This document shows positions 46,820 through 59,699 of a stretch of DNA of 64,000 nt, piece after piece. The DNA lies in NCBI GenBank assembly GCA_026119855.1, contig JAOWBW010000036.1, positions 744,001-808,000 of the forward strand, given 5' to 3'. The translations under genes and the position numbers were made by a program. The notes beneath the pieces are model-generated. The model was given only the letters and a program-made list of their open reading frames with translations. It was not told where the DNA came from and did not search any database. The DNA is from Campanula takesimana (lineage: Eukaryota > Streptophyta > Magnoliopsida > Asterales > Campanulaceae). Position 1 is the stretch's first letter, and each line of letters begins with the position of its first letter.

Positions 46820-48031
46820 ATTAAAATGTACTTAATGAGACCACTTCCTATCTCAGTTACTATGTTTTTAGCATTGTATCATTAAACGATATCATTCATA
46901 TTACTTTAGAGTCCAACTATATTATTATAAAGTAACGAACTAATGTATAGTCTGACTGCAGATACTCCAAATCAGGTTAGTGTTGATGAAATAGACGTGA
47001 AAACACAGCTAACAACAACAATACAGTCTTTATTCCAAATTGAACCACACAACTCATGGGGGAAAAAAAAAATTGTACACGGACGGATACATCCACTTGC
47101 TATAGCGCATCAATGAGATGACTTGCAATGATTCTAACATTAATCTTTTTGAAAGAACTTATATAGATACTCAAAAACTATAGTTCCTCTATTATCTTTA
47201 CTAAGACCATTTTTCTTTTTCTTTTTTATCAGAAAATTCTCTTCTTTTTTTTAAAAGATATAATGAAATGTCAAAATTTTACATACAAGTTAGTTAATTA
47301 ATCGATATAATTTATCCATACCCTTAAATTACTTTGCTACTAATTGACAATGTACTTAAAATCCGAATAGTGAAAATTAGAAAAATCAAGAATATCAATG
47401 CATGCTGAATTAAATTCTATACCCTTTATTTGGGTGGAAGTTGAGTAGCTGATTGTGAACTTTTCTATGTTGACCACTTGGAAATAGGCTCATTTGATGG
47501 AGAAAGAAAATTAATATAAAGATAACTTACTAAAAGGGGAATTTCATTTAGATATATGAATTTAGTTGCATAATATAAATTTATAATTGTAAGCGAAAAA
47601 GAACAAACTGATAAATTAATTAAAAGTAGAAGCATTCTATCATTGTGTAGACAGTAGACCTAAAGTGCACTAAAAATATAGTTATTGAGACAGTCATTTA
47701 TTTTTCATATATAATTTTTAATATTATTCATGTTTGAACATAGGACAACAGACACGGAAATATGGATCTCATTAAGTGTCACAAAGACTTTAGAGAAACA
47801 ATAACAGTCTCTAACATAAATATAACATGTTAAAATAGCGACCATTTAAAAAATATTCTCTCAAAATAAAAATCATTAGAGAATGATTTAGTGATTTAAC
47901 ATTCACTTTGCTTCAACTTGAAAATGAAGTAAATTATATTGCTTTTTTCTTAGAAAATTTTTTTAAATTTCAAAACTTTTAAATTTTTAACTGGGGGGGG
48001 GGGGGGGGGTGAAGTAGAAATATGTATTGAA

Positions 48032-49541
48032 CTAGTTTAAACCCGTGCGATGCACAGTATTTTTTAAATTTATTGTTAAAAATATCTTTAAAAATGAGAA
48101 ATATATTTTTAAATTAAATTTTATTATAATTGTTGGAGAGGAGGAGAGGGAAGAAATTAGGATTGGTAGAAAAAATAAAAGGGGAGAGTTGGGTTTAAAA
48201 TGTACTTAATATGGGGTATTAATGCTAATATGCTGATGTCAGCATTTGGTTTTGGAGGGAAAATATCTCATGTAGAGCTGCCACATGTCATTGCTGACAT
48301 CAACGGCTTCTACTTTAGTATATAGTTATAGTGCTCGTTTGTTTTCACTTAATTACAGTGGCTTATGGCTTTTGGCTTAAAATAAGTAATAATTGTAGTG
48401 TTTGTTTTCACTTAAAAGCCAAAAGCCAATAAGTAAAGTACAACTTATCTATTGCATAAATAAGTAAAAGCCAAAAAGCCCCAAAAATGTTGCTTTTTTC
48501 TCATATATGGAAACACATTTATATTCACTCTTAACAAAAAGTTTACATCCCAAAACTACCCACCCTTTCCATATATTATTATGGCAGTTTTAAAATTTCT
48601 ATATATGAGATTGTATTAACTATATCAAAAATCTCACAAGGAATTAATTTTATTTTTTTTTTATTTTATAAATGCTCGCTAATTAAAAGTTTAGTCTACT
48701 TTTTTGGCATGTATTGTGAGGAATATTATGTTGATTTAATTAATTAATTTAATTTTTTTTCTTTTAAAGATTATTCATTTTTATATTTTATTTCTATGTT
48801 AAAGACACATTGTGGGATATAAAAAAAGGTCATGAAATTTTAATAAAAATCAATTATTTTGGAACAGAGGTTTTATTTAAGTTTTTTTTTTTTTTTTTTT
48901 TTTTCAAGATTGTTGTATTTTGAATCTGTAAATGAAAATTTCTATAATTTTGAAATATAATGTCCTTATTTTAACTTGTCTTATGTTTTAGTAGGAGTAT
49001 GTATTCTTTCATTAAAGAATATTATGAATATATTTTACTGGAAACAAAAAATGGAAAATAAATTAACATTCGATTTGAATGAAATTTTACGACTATATTA
49101 TATTTTTTGAAAAATAATTTACACGCTTTAATCATTTTGTCGATCGACATGCGTATGGGTTTAGTAGGGGCATTTCGGTATTCTTATCACAATTCAGTAA
49201 TTTTTTAGCTTTTTTAACAAACAGATACAATTAACTTATAATCACCATAAGTTACTTCAAAACAGCCAAAACAAACAGTATTCAGTTTATCAGCTACAAG
49301 TCAATCAGCTATCAGCCATAAGCAATCAGCTATATATTATTAGCAATCAGCTGCAACAAACGGGCCTATAGATAGATAGATAAAAGGGGAGAGTTGGGTT
49401 TAAAATGTACTTAATGTGGGGTATTAATGCTAATATGCTGATGTCAGCATTTGGTTTTGGAGGGAAAATATCTCATGTAGAGTTGCCACATGTCATTGCT
49501 GACATCAGCTGCTTCTACTTTAATATATAGTTATATATAGA
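48032..49541 (-). mobile_element. Helitron E, copy 2, with nested MITE
   Basis: CTAG 3' end at 48032-48035 with the GTGC-ATC-GCAC hairpin, and 5' TCTATATATAAC at 49541. The nested MITE is at 48329-49368. The head is duplicated around the MITE as in copy 1. Confidence 0.75.
48329..49368. mobile_element. MITE nested in Helitron E, copy 2
   Basis: Counterpart of 14321-15354, with the same imperfect ends TAGTGCTCGTTTGTT and TAGGCCCGTTTGTT. Confidence 0.6.
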
Positions 49542-49860
49542 TTATAGATAGATAGATTCATTCACATGAATTAAGAGATTACAAAGATATAAATTTCATC
49601 TCATACATAAAAAATAGAGATACATAAAAATTATTTAAAAGCACAAGCAACCCTATTTGAATTAACTAATAATTAAGTTTAACATATAATATTATATTCT
49701 TCAAAAAAAAAACATATACTATTATTTATTAATTGAAACATCATACTAATAGAATATTTTAATTTCAACCATTTGAACTAATACAGTATATTCTCGAGCA
49801 ACTCTCCTCTGCGGCCGCCGCACGGCGTGCGACGGCGCCAGGAGCCGAGCCGCCACATTT

Positions 49861-50789
49861 TTTTTGCTGACATCAGCATATTAATGCTAATATGCTGATG
49901 TCAGCATTTGGTTAATTTGTGTCTGATTGTCTTCAACTCTGGGAAATTTCATGATTTGGGGTGGTTTCTTAAATTACCCCTACTCATTAAGGAAATGATG
50001 GGGATTCCAGGGACAATGGACAATCAGATTTACTCGGGTTGCAATAACAGAGGGATGTATGTTTAAATTGGTACTAATCAGCAACAAGCATTGGCATCTT
50101 CGTGTAGTACTACTACATGGAATAGCATTATGAGATTTAAGATGATTGATGGCAGAGTCAATTCAGAGTGTGTATAGGAAAATGGTTTTAAGGAAGACAT
50201 ATTACATACTTTTATATTGTATGTACCGTCACCTAGATGTACTGTTACCGTGCCACGGGCACGGGCACGACTACTGGTCTATAATACAAAAGGGAATGCT
50301 TTTAACTGCCAATTGAAAATAGACAAACAAGGGTTAGGATTTACCCATAACTGCTCCAATCCAACGACTCCTACTTCCTCTTAATTTATCTAATTTCTTT
50401 TCAATGGCTCACGTTAATTCTAGGAAAACATCGTACGGCCCTAGATCGACGGTTTCCATTCCTTCACCGATCTCCTCTTCCTCAAACGTAGAGGTATCCC
50501 AAACCCATATCCAACCCTCTACTCCCTCTCTCATATTCTGCCGCCGAACATTCATTACCACCATCGCCTCTGCTGCTTCTTCCTCTTTTTGTTTCACTCC
50601 TCTGTTTTGAGGGTTTTGATTGACGGTGGACGGTCGGTCACCTCCGACCTCGCCTCCCTTCTGACCAGGTTTCAAGTGATAAGACGCTATTGTGAAACAG
50701 TTTTTCCAAGAGGTTCTTTTTCTGTTAAGACGCTATTGTGAACCAATTGTAATGATGGTTTCTGGAGCTCAAATCATGTGATTGAAACA
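49861..50789. other. Spacer of the giant palindrome: inverted Helitron B/C junction
   Basis: It opens with a near-perfect palindrome (19-bp arms 49865-49883 and 49888-49906, loop ATGC) derived from the GCTGACATCAGC word of Helitron E. From about 49,907 to 50,781 it is an inverted copy of 7173-8052, including the exact joint where the 3' end of Helitron C (CTGG, 50274-50277) meets the 5' end of Helitron B (TCTATAATAC from 50278). The open frames here are copies of those in the 7.3-7.55 kb block and are not supported as genes. Confidence 0.85.
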
Positions 50790-51043
50790 AAAAAAAAATA
50801 CTGTATTAGTTCAAATGGTTGAAATTAAAATATTCTATTAGTATGATGTTTCAATTAATAAATAATAGTATATGTTTTTTTTTGAAGAATATAATATTAT
50901 ATGTTAAACTTAATTATTAGTTAATTCAAATAGGGTTGCTTGTGCTTTTAAATAATTTTTATGTATCTCTATTTTTATATATGAGATGAAATTTATATCT
51001 TTGTAATCTCTTAATTCATGTGAATGAATCTATCTATCTATAA

Positions 51044-52542
51044 TCTATATATAACTATATATTAAAGTAGAAGCAGCTGATGTCAGCAATGACATGTGGC
51101 AACTCTACATGAGATATTTTTCCTCCAAAACCAAATGCTGACATCAGCATATTAGCATTAATACCCCACATTAAGTACATTTTAAACCCAACTCTCCCCT
51201 TTTATCTATCTATCTATAGGCCCGTTTGTTGCAGCTGATTGCTGATAACTTATAGCTGATTGCTTATGGCTGATAGCTGATTGACTTGTAGCTGATAAAC
51301 TGAATACTGTTTGTTTTGGCTGTTTTGAAGTAACTTATGGTGATTATAAGTTAATTGTATCTGTTTGTTAAAAAAGCTAAAAAATTACTGAATTGTGATA
51401 AGAATACTGAAATGCCCCTACTAAACCCATACGCATGTCGATCGACAAAATGATTAAAGCGTGTAAATTATTTTTCAAAAAATATAATATAGTCGTAAAA
51501 TTTCATTCAAATCGAATGTTAATTTATTTTCCATTTTTTGTTTCCAGTAAAATATATTCATAATATTCTTTAATGAAAGAATACATACACCTACTAAAAC
51601 ATAAGACAAGTTAAAATAAGGACATTATATTTCAAAATTATAGAAATTTTCATTTACAGATTCAAAATACAACAATCTTGAAAAAAAAAAAAAAAAAAAC
51701 TTAAATAAAACCTCTGTTCCAAAATAATTGATTTTTATTAAAATTTCATGACCTTTTTTTATATCCCACAATGTGTCTTTAACATAGAAATAAAATATAA
51801 AAATGAATAATCTTTAAAAGAAAAAAAATTAAATAAATTAATTAAATCAACATAATATTCTTCACAATACATGCCAAAAAAGTAGACTAAACTTTTAATT
51901 AGCGAGCATTTATAAAAAAAAAAAAATTAATTCCTTGTGAGATTTTTGATATAGTTAATACAATCTCATATATAGAAATTTTAAAACTGCCATAATAATA
52001 TATGGAAAGGGTGGGTAGTTTTGGGATGTAAACTTTTTGTTAAGAGTGAATATAAATGTGTTTCCATATATGAGAAAAAAGCAACATTTTTGGGGCTTTT
52101 TGGCTTTTACTTATTTATGCAATAGATAAGTTGTACTTTACTTATTGGCTTTTGGCTTTTAAGTGAAAACAAACACTACAATTATTACTTATTTTAAGCC
52201 AAAAGCCATAAGCCACTGTAATTAAGTGAAAACAAACGAGCACTATAACTATATACTAAAGTAGAAGCCGTTGATGTCAGCAATGACATGTGGCAGCTCT
52301 ACATGAGATATTTTCCCTCCAAAACCAAATGCTGACATCAGCATATTAGCATTAATACCCCATATTAAGTACATTTTAAACCCAACTCTCCCCTTTTATT
52401 TTTTCTACCAATCCTAATTTCTTCCCTCTCCTCCTCTCCAACAATTATAATAAAATTTAATTTAAAAATATATTTCTCATTTTTAAAGATATTTTTAACA
52501 ATAAATTTAAAAAATACTGTGCATCGCACGGGTTTAAACTAG
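51044..52542 (+). mobile_element. Helitron E, copy 3
   Basis: 5' TCTATATATAAC and 3' CTAG (52539-52542) with the same short hairpin. The nested MITE is at 51217-52245. About 52,543-53,507 is AT-rich and noncoding, shared with the other copies. Confidence 0.75.
51217..52245. mobile_element. MITE nested in Helitron E, copy 3
   Basis: Counterpart of 14321-15354, ends TAGGCCCGTTTGTT and, inverted, TAGTGCTCGTTTGTT. Confidence 0.6.
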
Positions 52543-53507
52543 TTCAATACATATTTCTACTTCACCCCCCCCCCCCCCAGTTAAAAATTTAAAAGTTTTG
52601 AAATTTAAAAAAAATTTCTAAGAAAAAAGCAATATAATTTACTTCATTTTCAAGTTGAAGCAACGTGAATGTTAAATCACTAAATCATTCTCTAATGATT
52701 TTTATTTTGAGAGAATATTTTTTAAATGGTCGCTATTTTAACATGTTATATTTATGTTAGAGACTGTTATTGTTTCTCTAAAGTCTTTGTGACACTTAAT
52801 GAGATCCATATTTCCGTGTCTGTTGTCCTATGTTCAAACATGAATAATATTAAAAATTATATATGAAAAATAAATGACTGTCTCAATAACTATATTTTTA
52901 GTGCACTTTAGGTCTACTGTCTACACAATGATAGAATGCTTCTACTTTTAATTAATTTATCAGTTTGTTCTTTTTCGCTTACAATTATAAATTTATATTA
53001 TGCAACTAAATTCATATATCTAAATGAAATTCCCCTTTTAGTAAGTTATCTTTATATTAATTTTCTTTCTCCATCAAATGAGCCTATTTCCAAGTGGTCA
53101 ACATAGAAAAGTTCACAATCAGCTACTCAACTTCCACCCAAATAAAGGGTATAGAATTTAATTCAGCATGCATTGATATTCTTGATTTTTCTAATTTTCA
53201 CTATTCGGATTTTAAGTACATTGTCAATTAGTAGCAAAGTAATTTAAGGGTATGGATAAATTATATCGATTAATTAACTAACTTGTATGTAAAATTTTGA
53301 CATTTCATTATATCTTTTAAAAAAAAGAAGAGAATTTTCTGATAAAAAAGAAAAAGAAAAATGGTCTTAGTAAAGATAATAGAGGAACTATAGTTTTTGA
53401 GTATCTATATAAGTTCTTTCAAAAAGATTAATGTTAGAATCATTGCAAGTCATCTCATTGATGCGCTATAGCAAGTGGATGTATCCGTCCGTGTACAATT
53501 TTTTTTT

Positions 53508-54435
53508 GGGCAAATAGTACATTAGTGCCCCAAAGTTTCATATGAGTTGCAATTTAGGTCCTAATGTTCTAATTTTGGCAATTTGGTGCCTAATGTTCAC
53601 CTTTTGTGGCGAAATAGGTCTTTTTTGGATGGTCATGGATGGAAGCTAACAAAATTAACGAAAAATTTAACGAACTTCTTTAAAAATTGCATTTCTTAAC
53701 CATAAAGTTCAATAATTATTTATGTTGACCCCATTTTGTTAAAAACTTTACAACTCCTAAAATTATATATATATACACATTATATTATATTAATAAAATA
53801 ATGTATATTTTAATTAACCCAAAAAACATAATAAATATCAAAGTAAAATATTGTTTATCATTTAAAATAATTATTTTTTTGAATAGTAGTAAAAATTATA
53901 AGAATAAAAATACATTACACTAAAGTCATTTATAATTCTAATTCATTAAGTAAAGGGGCTAAAATTATGTTTAGAAAAAAAGTAAAGGGCTAAATTTAGA
54001 TATTAGTCCATAGTTTAGCCTTAAAAAATATCTTTTAACCTAAATTTGCTTGAAAAGGGAAAATAAAAAATCAAACCTAAACTTCTACCTTCTTCGTCTC
54101 CTTCCCCCCACCCCACCCCACCCCACCCACCCACCCACCACACACACACACACACACACACATACGCCAGCCACCGGCCACCTTCACATCTCTTCTTCTC
54201 CTATGCTTTCTCTTACTCCCACAGCGCCAACTTGCCTTTCTGGGTAAGAAATGCAATTTTTAAAGAAGCTTGTTAAATTTTTCGTTAATTTCGATAGCTT
54301 CCATCCATGACCATCCAAAAAAGACCCATTTCGCCACAAAAGGTGAACATTAGGCACCAAATTGCCAAAATTGGAACATTAGGATCTAAATTGCAACTCG
54401 TATGAGACTTTGGGGTACTAATGTGCTATTTTCCC
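53508..54435. mobile_element. Mutator-like foldback private to copy 3
   Basis: The inverted ends GGGCAAATAGTACATTAG and GGGAAAATAGCACATTAG continue as arms of more than 120 bp. It is inserted in a T-run: nine T on the left, TTCTTTTTT on the right. It is absent at the equivalent sites in copies 1 and 2, so it is younger than the duplication. The core has a (CA)n tract (about 54,140-54,161) and C-rich repeats. The 65-codon frame there is not a gene. Confidence 0.8.
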
Positions 54436-54688
54436 TTCTTTTTTTTCCCCATGAGTTGTGTGGTTCAATTTGGAATAAAGACTCTATTGTTGTTGTTAGC
54501 TGTGTTTTCACGTCTATTTCATCAACACTAACCTGATTTGGAGTATCTGCAGTCAGACTATACATTAGTTCGTTACTTTATAATAATATAGTTGGACTCT
54601 AAAGTAATATGAATGATATCGTTTAATGATACAATGCTAAAAACATAGTAACTGAGATAGGAAGTGGTCTCATTAAGTACATTTTAAT

Positions 54689-55499
54689 TGTAACGACCCC
54701 AAAACCCGTCCCTATTTATTTTATATTTTGGGGATTTTAATTTGACATTATGTGTGCATTTTATGTGTTGCATCATATTTATGACTTGCACATCTTACTT
54801 GATTAAATGTGCTATTTACTTAGTTAGTAGTAATAATGGTTAAAGGAGTTAAATGATTAAGTTGAAACTTTAGGGTCCTTGTTAAAAATATAAGTTAAGG
54901 GGCTAAAGTGTTAAAAATGGAAGTTGGGTGACTAAAGTATAAAAATGAGGCAAAATATCTTTATAACATGCTTCTTCTCTCCTTTCTCTGTGTTCATTTT
55001 TTCTCTGCAATTCTCTCGTACTTTCCTGGGAGAAAAGGGGCGTTGAGTAGGTCATTTCTACCCGAACAAAACATATTTCTGCGATACTTTTTCGGGAAAT
55101 AGATAAAGGCGAGTCCAGGGTATAGGACACCATGGCATGGGAGGACGTTAAAGTGGTAAGAGTTGGGATTTGTTTTGTAAAGTTTACATTACTTAGATGT
55201 ATAACCTTTTTGGTAGAGTTTCCTTGACTTTATCATCTTGTAACACCTATATTTTGGATAATGTCGGTGTATGTACATTTGTATAAAAGTTTGTAAGGCT
55301 TCGGGCTAAATACTTTCGTTTGTGAAAGTTGTTTGAAAAGTTTGTTTGAAAGTTAGTGGAAGTCTTTGAACTTCAAGTGTGAATTTTGTTAAACTTTATG
55401 AAAGTATATTTCGAAAAATTTTCTAAAAGTGTTTTATAACGTCTTCCAATCGTGTCCCAAGCGTGGGGCCAAGTAGGACCACGGGTCAGGGGCGCGACA
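54689..55499 (+). mobile_element. Ty3/gypsy solo LTR, copy 3
   Basis: 811 bp, TGTAACGACCCC to GCGACA, flanked by TTAAT (54684-54688 and 55500-55504). Same insertion as in copies 1 and 2. Confidence 0.88.
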
Positions 55500-55887
55500 T
55501 TAATGTCATCTATAACCGTCCATGTTTGAATTAGCATACAACCGAGACTATTTAGGAGTCTCAAATAAGTGAGTATCAAAACCATTTTTGAGACATGTTA
55601 GTAAATCAGATCCAAGAGATAAATAATAATGAACACAAATCAACACAGAATTTACGTGGTTCACCAATCTCTATTGGCTACCTCCACGGGCAAAGGGAAA
55701 CAGATATTATTATGGCGGATAAACAATTACAAGAAGATAATCACACTAATCTATGTTTGCACGAACTTTGATCACAAAGTTCCTAGCTATGCAAATCCCT
55801 AGAACTAGAATTATTGATCTCTCTCTCTCTCTATGTCTTCGATCACGCAAGAAACAAGTACTACTTTATGGCTAGTATTTATTGGGA

Positions 55888-57767
55888 CTAGCGGGCGAAA
55901 CCAATACTATGTCTTAAAAAATATTTTAACTATAGTTAATTAATATAGTAATCATCATTTTAACTAATACTATTAATAATAAAAATTAATCTATATGATT
56001 ACTATTATTATAATAAATATTATAATCAATTAATACTATTGATAGTAATAGTTAATATATATTAATAGCAATAATTAATCTATATAATAATAATTATTAT
56101 AATAAAATAATATTATTAATAGTAATGGTTAATTGATATAGTAACTATTATGATTAATATTAAAAATTAATAATCTAACTTATATAATTAACTAATACTA
56201 ATAATAGTAATAGTTAATGTATGTAGCCTATTATAGTTAACCAATACTATTAATAGTAAAAAATAACTTATAAAGTAACTATTATGGTTAACTAATACTA
56301 TTAATAGTAATAATTAAATTATATATAGTAGCTATTATAGTTAACTAATACTATTAATAGTAATAGTTAACTAATACTATTAATAGTAATATTTAACTTT
56401 TATTGTAACTAATATTGTTAACTAATACTATTAATAGTAATGGTTAACTTATACTATTAAGGCAAAACTGCACCAAAAATCACTCAACTATGACCAGTTT
56501 GGGTATTTGGTCACTAAACTAATTTCCTTTTGAAGCAACACATTCAACTTATTTATTTTTGCATCCATAGTCACTATCACTAACCCCGTTAGATTTTTGG
56601 CGTTAAATAGTCATGTGCACCGCATGCGACCAAATTTGAAGGGGTAATTTAGGTAATACAGTCTAAATAGTCTAAAAGAAATTATAGGGTTTATTTTTCA
56701 GTTTATAAATTTGAATGGGTAATTTGGAGAGAGGCGATTCTTGGGAGATTTTCGCCAGAATTTTTCTGGCGGCTGTTTCTCCCACTCCGGTGATTATTTT
56801 TCAGATCCCAACGGTCAGAATGTGCGCCTAAGTGATACGAACATACTCCAAAAGTTTGAAGACGATCCAACGGTTAACGAAGCGGGAATTTCATTTTTTC
56901 TGGTCCGATTTTGGGAGGTGACGAATTTTGTTTTTCTTTCGATTTGTACTGTTTTGGTCGAATTTCTTGGCCATTTGCTTGTTGTGGCCGGCGCCTAGAT
57001 CTTTCCTAGGATCGGCTATGGTGAAGGAGGGGATTGGAGTTGGGTTTGATGGTGTTGGAGGCACTAATGGTGGATCTAGGGTTTTACAAACTAAATAAAC
57101 ATTATAAATGAAAACCCGGATCAGAAAAAATGAAATTCCCGCTTCGTTAACCGTTGGATCGTCTTCAAGATTTTGGGGTATGTTCGCATCACTTAGGCGC
57201 ACATTCTGACCGTTGGGATCTGAAAAATAATCACCGGAGTGGGAGAAACAGCCGCCAGAAAAATTCTGGCGAAAATCTCCCAAGAATCGCCTCTCTCCAA
57301 ATTACCCATTCAAATTTATAAACTGAAAAATAAACCCTATAATTTCTTTTAGACTATTTAGACTGTATTACCTAAATTACCCCTTCAAATTTGGTCGCAT
57401 GCGGTGCACATGACTATTTAACGCCAAAAATCTAACGGGGTTAGTGATAGTGACTATGGATGCAAAAATAAATAAGTTGAATGTGTTGTTTCAAAAGGAA
57501 ATTTGTTTAGTCACTAAATACCCAAACTGGTCATAGCTGAGTGATTTTTGGTGCAGTTTTGCCTACTATTAATAATAATAGTTAACTTATACTATTAATA
57601 GTAATAGTTAACTCATATAATTACTAATATGATTAACTAATAGTATTAGCTAAGAATGAGAATATCAAAAGTCATTACATTTTAGTCTGATGTTGATGTG
57701 GCTTCTCCAAATTCAAGCTTTTACTAAAACATGTACACATGTCAAACCCACAACTCTCCTCACCAAC

Positions 57768-57840
<73 letters not shown>
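55888..57840 (-). mobile_element. Helitron F, copy 3
   Basis: CTAG end at 55888-55891 and 5' TCTGTATATA reading leftward from 57840, including a long (TA)n tract (about 57,772-57,836). The foldback is nested at 56461-57563. Confidence 0.7.
56461..57563. mobile_element. Mutator-like foldback, copy 3
   Basis: Perfect 9-bp duplication TACTATTAA at 56452-56460 and 57564-57572. Same element as 18612-19715. Confidence 0.9.
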
Positions 57841-58060
57841 TTTTAGAGACCGAATTCAGAAGATAAAAGGAGTCCTAAACCAAATCCCTAAATGACTTGA
57901 TTTACTTTCTACGCAAGCCAGAACAGTACCATAATTCGGAATTGCCGAAATTGCCTAGGTCCACCCGGGTCTAGGACAAGATGCGCCCGGATCTTGCTCA
58001 TGGTCCGGCCGGACCTCCCAAGGTACCCGACCGGATCTTCTCCTGTTGCTACTGCGTTGT

Positions 58061-59486
58061 TGATGGGATGAATTTTATACCTTTAATTCCTACGTTTCTT
58101 GGAGCTTAAAGTATGATTTCTATGTAATTTAGATCATTTTTTATGTAATTTTGGGATAAATATATTTATGGGGCTTAATTGTAATTCGGGAGTATTTTAT
58201 TATTTTTATATTTTGTAACCCGAATGTAATTTAATTATGAGTTAAAAGAGATCTCAAAATATGCAAAAGAAAGTCAATCGGGACGAAGAATATAGTGGAT
58301 TAAAGTGTTGGTATTTGAAGAAAATGAGGAATGGTTCATTATAGTTACAGCCATGATAGGAGTAGTTGTAGAAGTGGAGCAGCCCTTACCAATTACAACA
58401 GTCCTTGTGCCACAAGTTCTCACCACAAGGGCTCGGATGGAAGCTCAGGGACTTTTCTGTAATTTCTGAAAAAATGCAGGGACCAAACTGCAGTAGACTT
58501 GAAAGATCAGGGACTGTTTTGCAAACTTTGGAGAAGACCTGGCGTGACTTTTTATGCGGATTCCTGGCAGCTGTTTTCTTTGTTTTTAATTTTCCTTTTT
58601 CAATTATTATTGACTTATGTTTTTAGGATTGTCTTAGGGTATTGGGAAAAAGGAGGTTTCTAGTTTTTGGAGGGGTATTCGACAAGTAGAAGAGAGGAAG
58701 TACGTATTTTTTTTTTTTTCTTTGTCTTGGGGCATTGAAACTTTTATGGAGAACTAAAAACTCCATTACTTTGGGTTGAGATCTTGAACCTTCTTTAATT
58801 CAATTGAGGTAATTTCTCTTATTCTCTTGTGTAATCTATTCATAATTTTGCTTGTATTGATCTAGATTAATATTTAGGGTTTGTGGATTTGGCCAATCCA
58901 TTAGTTCTATTTCTTGATCTATGCTAGAATTCTCTGTTCTGTGCCAGAATTAGGGTTTTCACCGTAGCATCTTCACGAATTGTGTATGTGCCATAGCAAT
59001 TCGGGAAGTAGGCAAAATTAGACGATTATATATATGAAATAATTGTAGAAAGCGTTTTTGATCTTAGTCTCTTAAATTGAATCAATTAATTCTGCGATCT
59101 AGACTGTGCCAGTTAGATTAATTTATTAATTAGGGTTTATAGTGAGTGTGCCACTGCTATAGACTAATCTGTAAGAAGAGACAGAGATTGCAATATATCT
59201 CGTGATCAAGTGAATAGGATTAACGGAGAATAAGAAGTACCAATGAAATTGAATTAGAGGATGGGGATAGTGATCAATCCGAAGTGCTTTTTAAATCATT
59301 GTTTTGATCACATTTAGTTTAATTTCCCGTCTAGGAATTAAGTACAATCAAAATCAACCCCCAATCTGGTCAAGTGACTGTTCGTAAATAAATAACCGTT
59401 CTTCGTGGATCGACTCTGGACTTGCCCTAGCTATATTTTAGAACTTAGTCCAGGTTTAATTTGTAGGTGTGCGATCAAGCCTACCA
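58061..59486 (+). repeat. 5' LTR of the gag-only element
   Basis: 1426 bp, TGATGGGATGAA to CTACCA. The 73-codon open frame at 58405-58626 recurs in the other LTR and is not supported as a gene. The start TGATGG is shared with the Athila-type LTR, but the body differs. Confidence 0.9.
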
Positions 59487-59491
59487 AATTT

Positions 59492-59509
59492 TGGCGCCGT
59501 TGCCGGGGA
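59492..59509 (+). promoter_or_regulatory. Primer binding site, tRNA-Asp type (perfect)
   Basis: TGGCGCCGTTGCCGGGGA, an exact complement of the plant tRNA-Asp 3' end including CCA, five bases inside the LTR. Confidence 0.93.
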
Positions 59510-59699
59510 ACGGTGTTTATTTGTTTACGTTCTTATTTTAATTACTTGTTCTTTTTATATTTATTTGTTTTTAATTAGTTAAGTTAATTTAATTTTCTTT
59601 TTAGTTATTTTATTTAGTTATTTGTTTTTAGTGTGGTACCTTGTACGGTCCACACCCGTTCTACTGATAATTGCTTGTGAGTCTTAAACTCGAAAGCAG

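Larger units (their letters stand above)
43439..49860 (-). repeat. Composite segmental repeat, copy 2 (inverted)
   Basis: It is the inverted counterpart of copies 1 and 3, with the same nested insertions and the same target duplications. It forms the left arm of a giant palindrome with copy 3. It retains the complete copia LTR and the GC-rich Mutator-like end (49,790-49,858, including GCGGCCGCCGCACG). Confidence 0.88.
50790..58060 (+). repeat. Composite segmental repeat, copy 3
   Basis: Direct orientation relative to copy 1 and right arm of the palindrome with copy 2. About 100 bp present in copies 1 and 2 (the GC-rich Mutator-like end) are missing at its left edge. It has one extra insertion (53508-54435) and is entered at its right by the gag-only retroelement at 58061. 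The rest of the copia LTR presumably continues past the window. Confidence 0.85.
55596..58060 (-). mobile_element. Copia-type LTR, copy 3, with nested Helitron and interrupted end
   Basis: It starts at 55596 next to AGACA (55591-55595). Helitron F copy 3 occupies 55888-57840, and LTR sequence resumes at 57841-58060. There the gag-only element inserted, and the LTR start lies beyond the window. Confidence 0.8.

Noticed and set aside
54050..54247. 65-codon frame rich in P, H and T
   Set aside because: It is the translation of C-rich and (CA)n repeats inside a foldback.
58405..58626. 73-codon frame repeated at 63045
   Set aside because: It lies in both LTRs of the gag-only element. LTR identity explains the repeat, and there is no recognisable domain.
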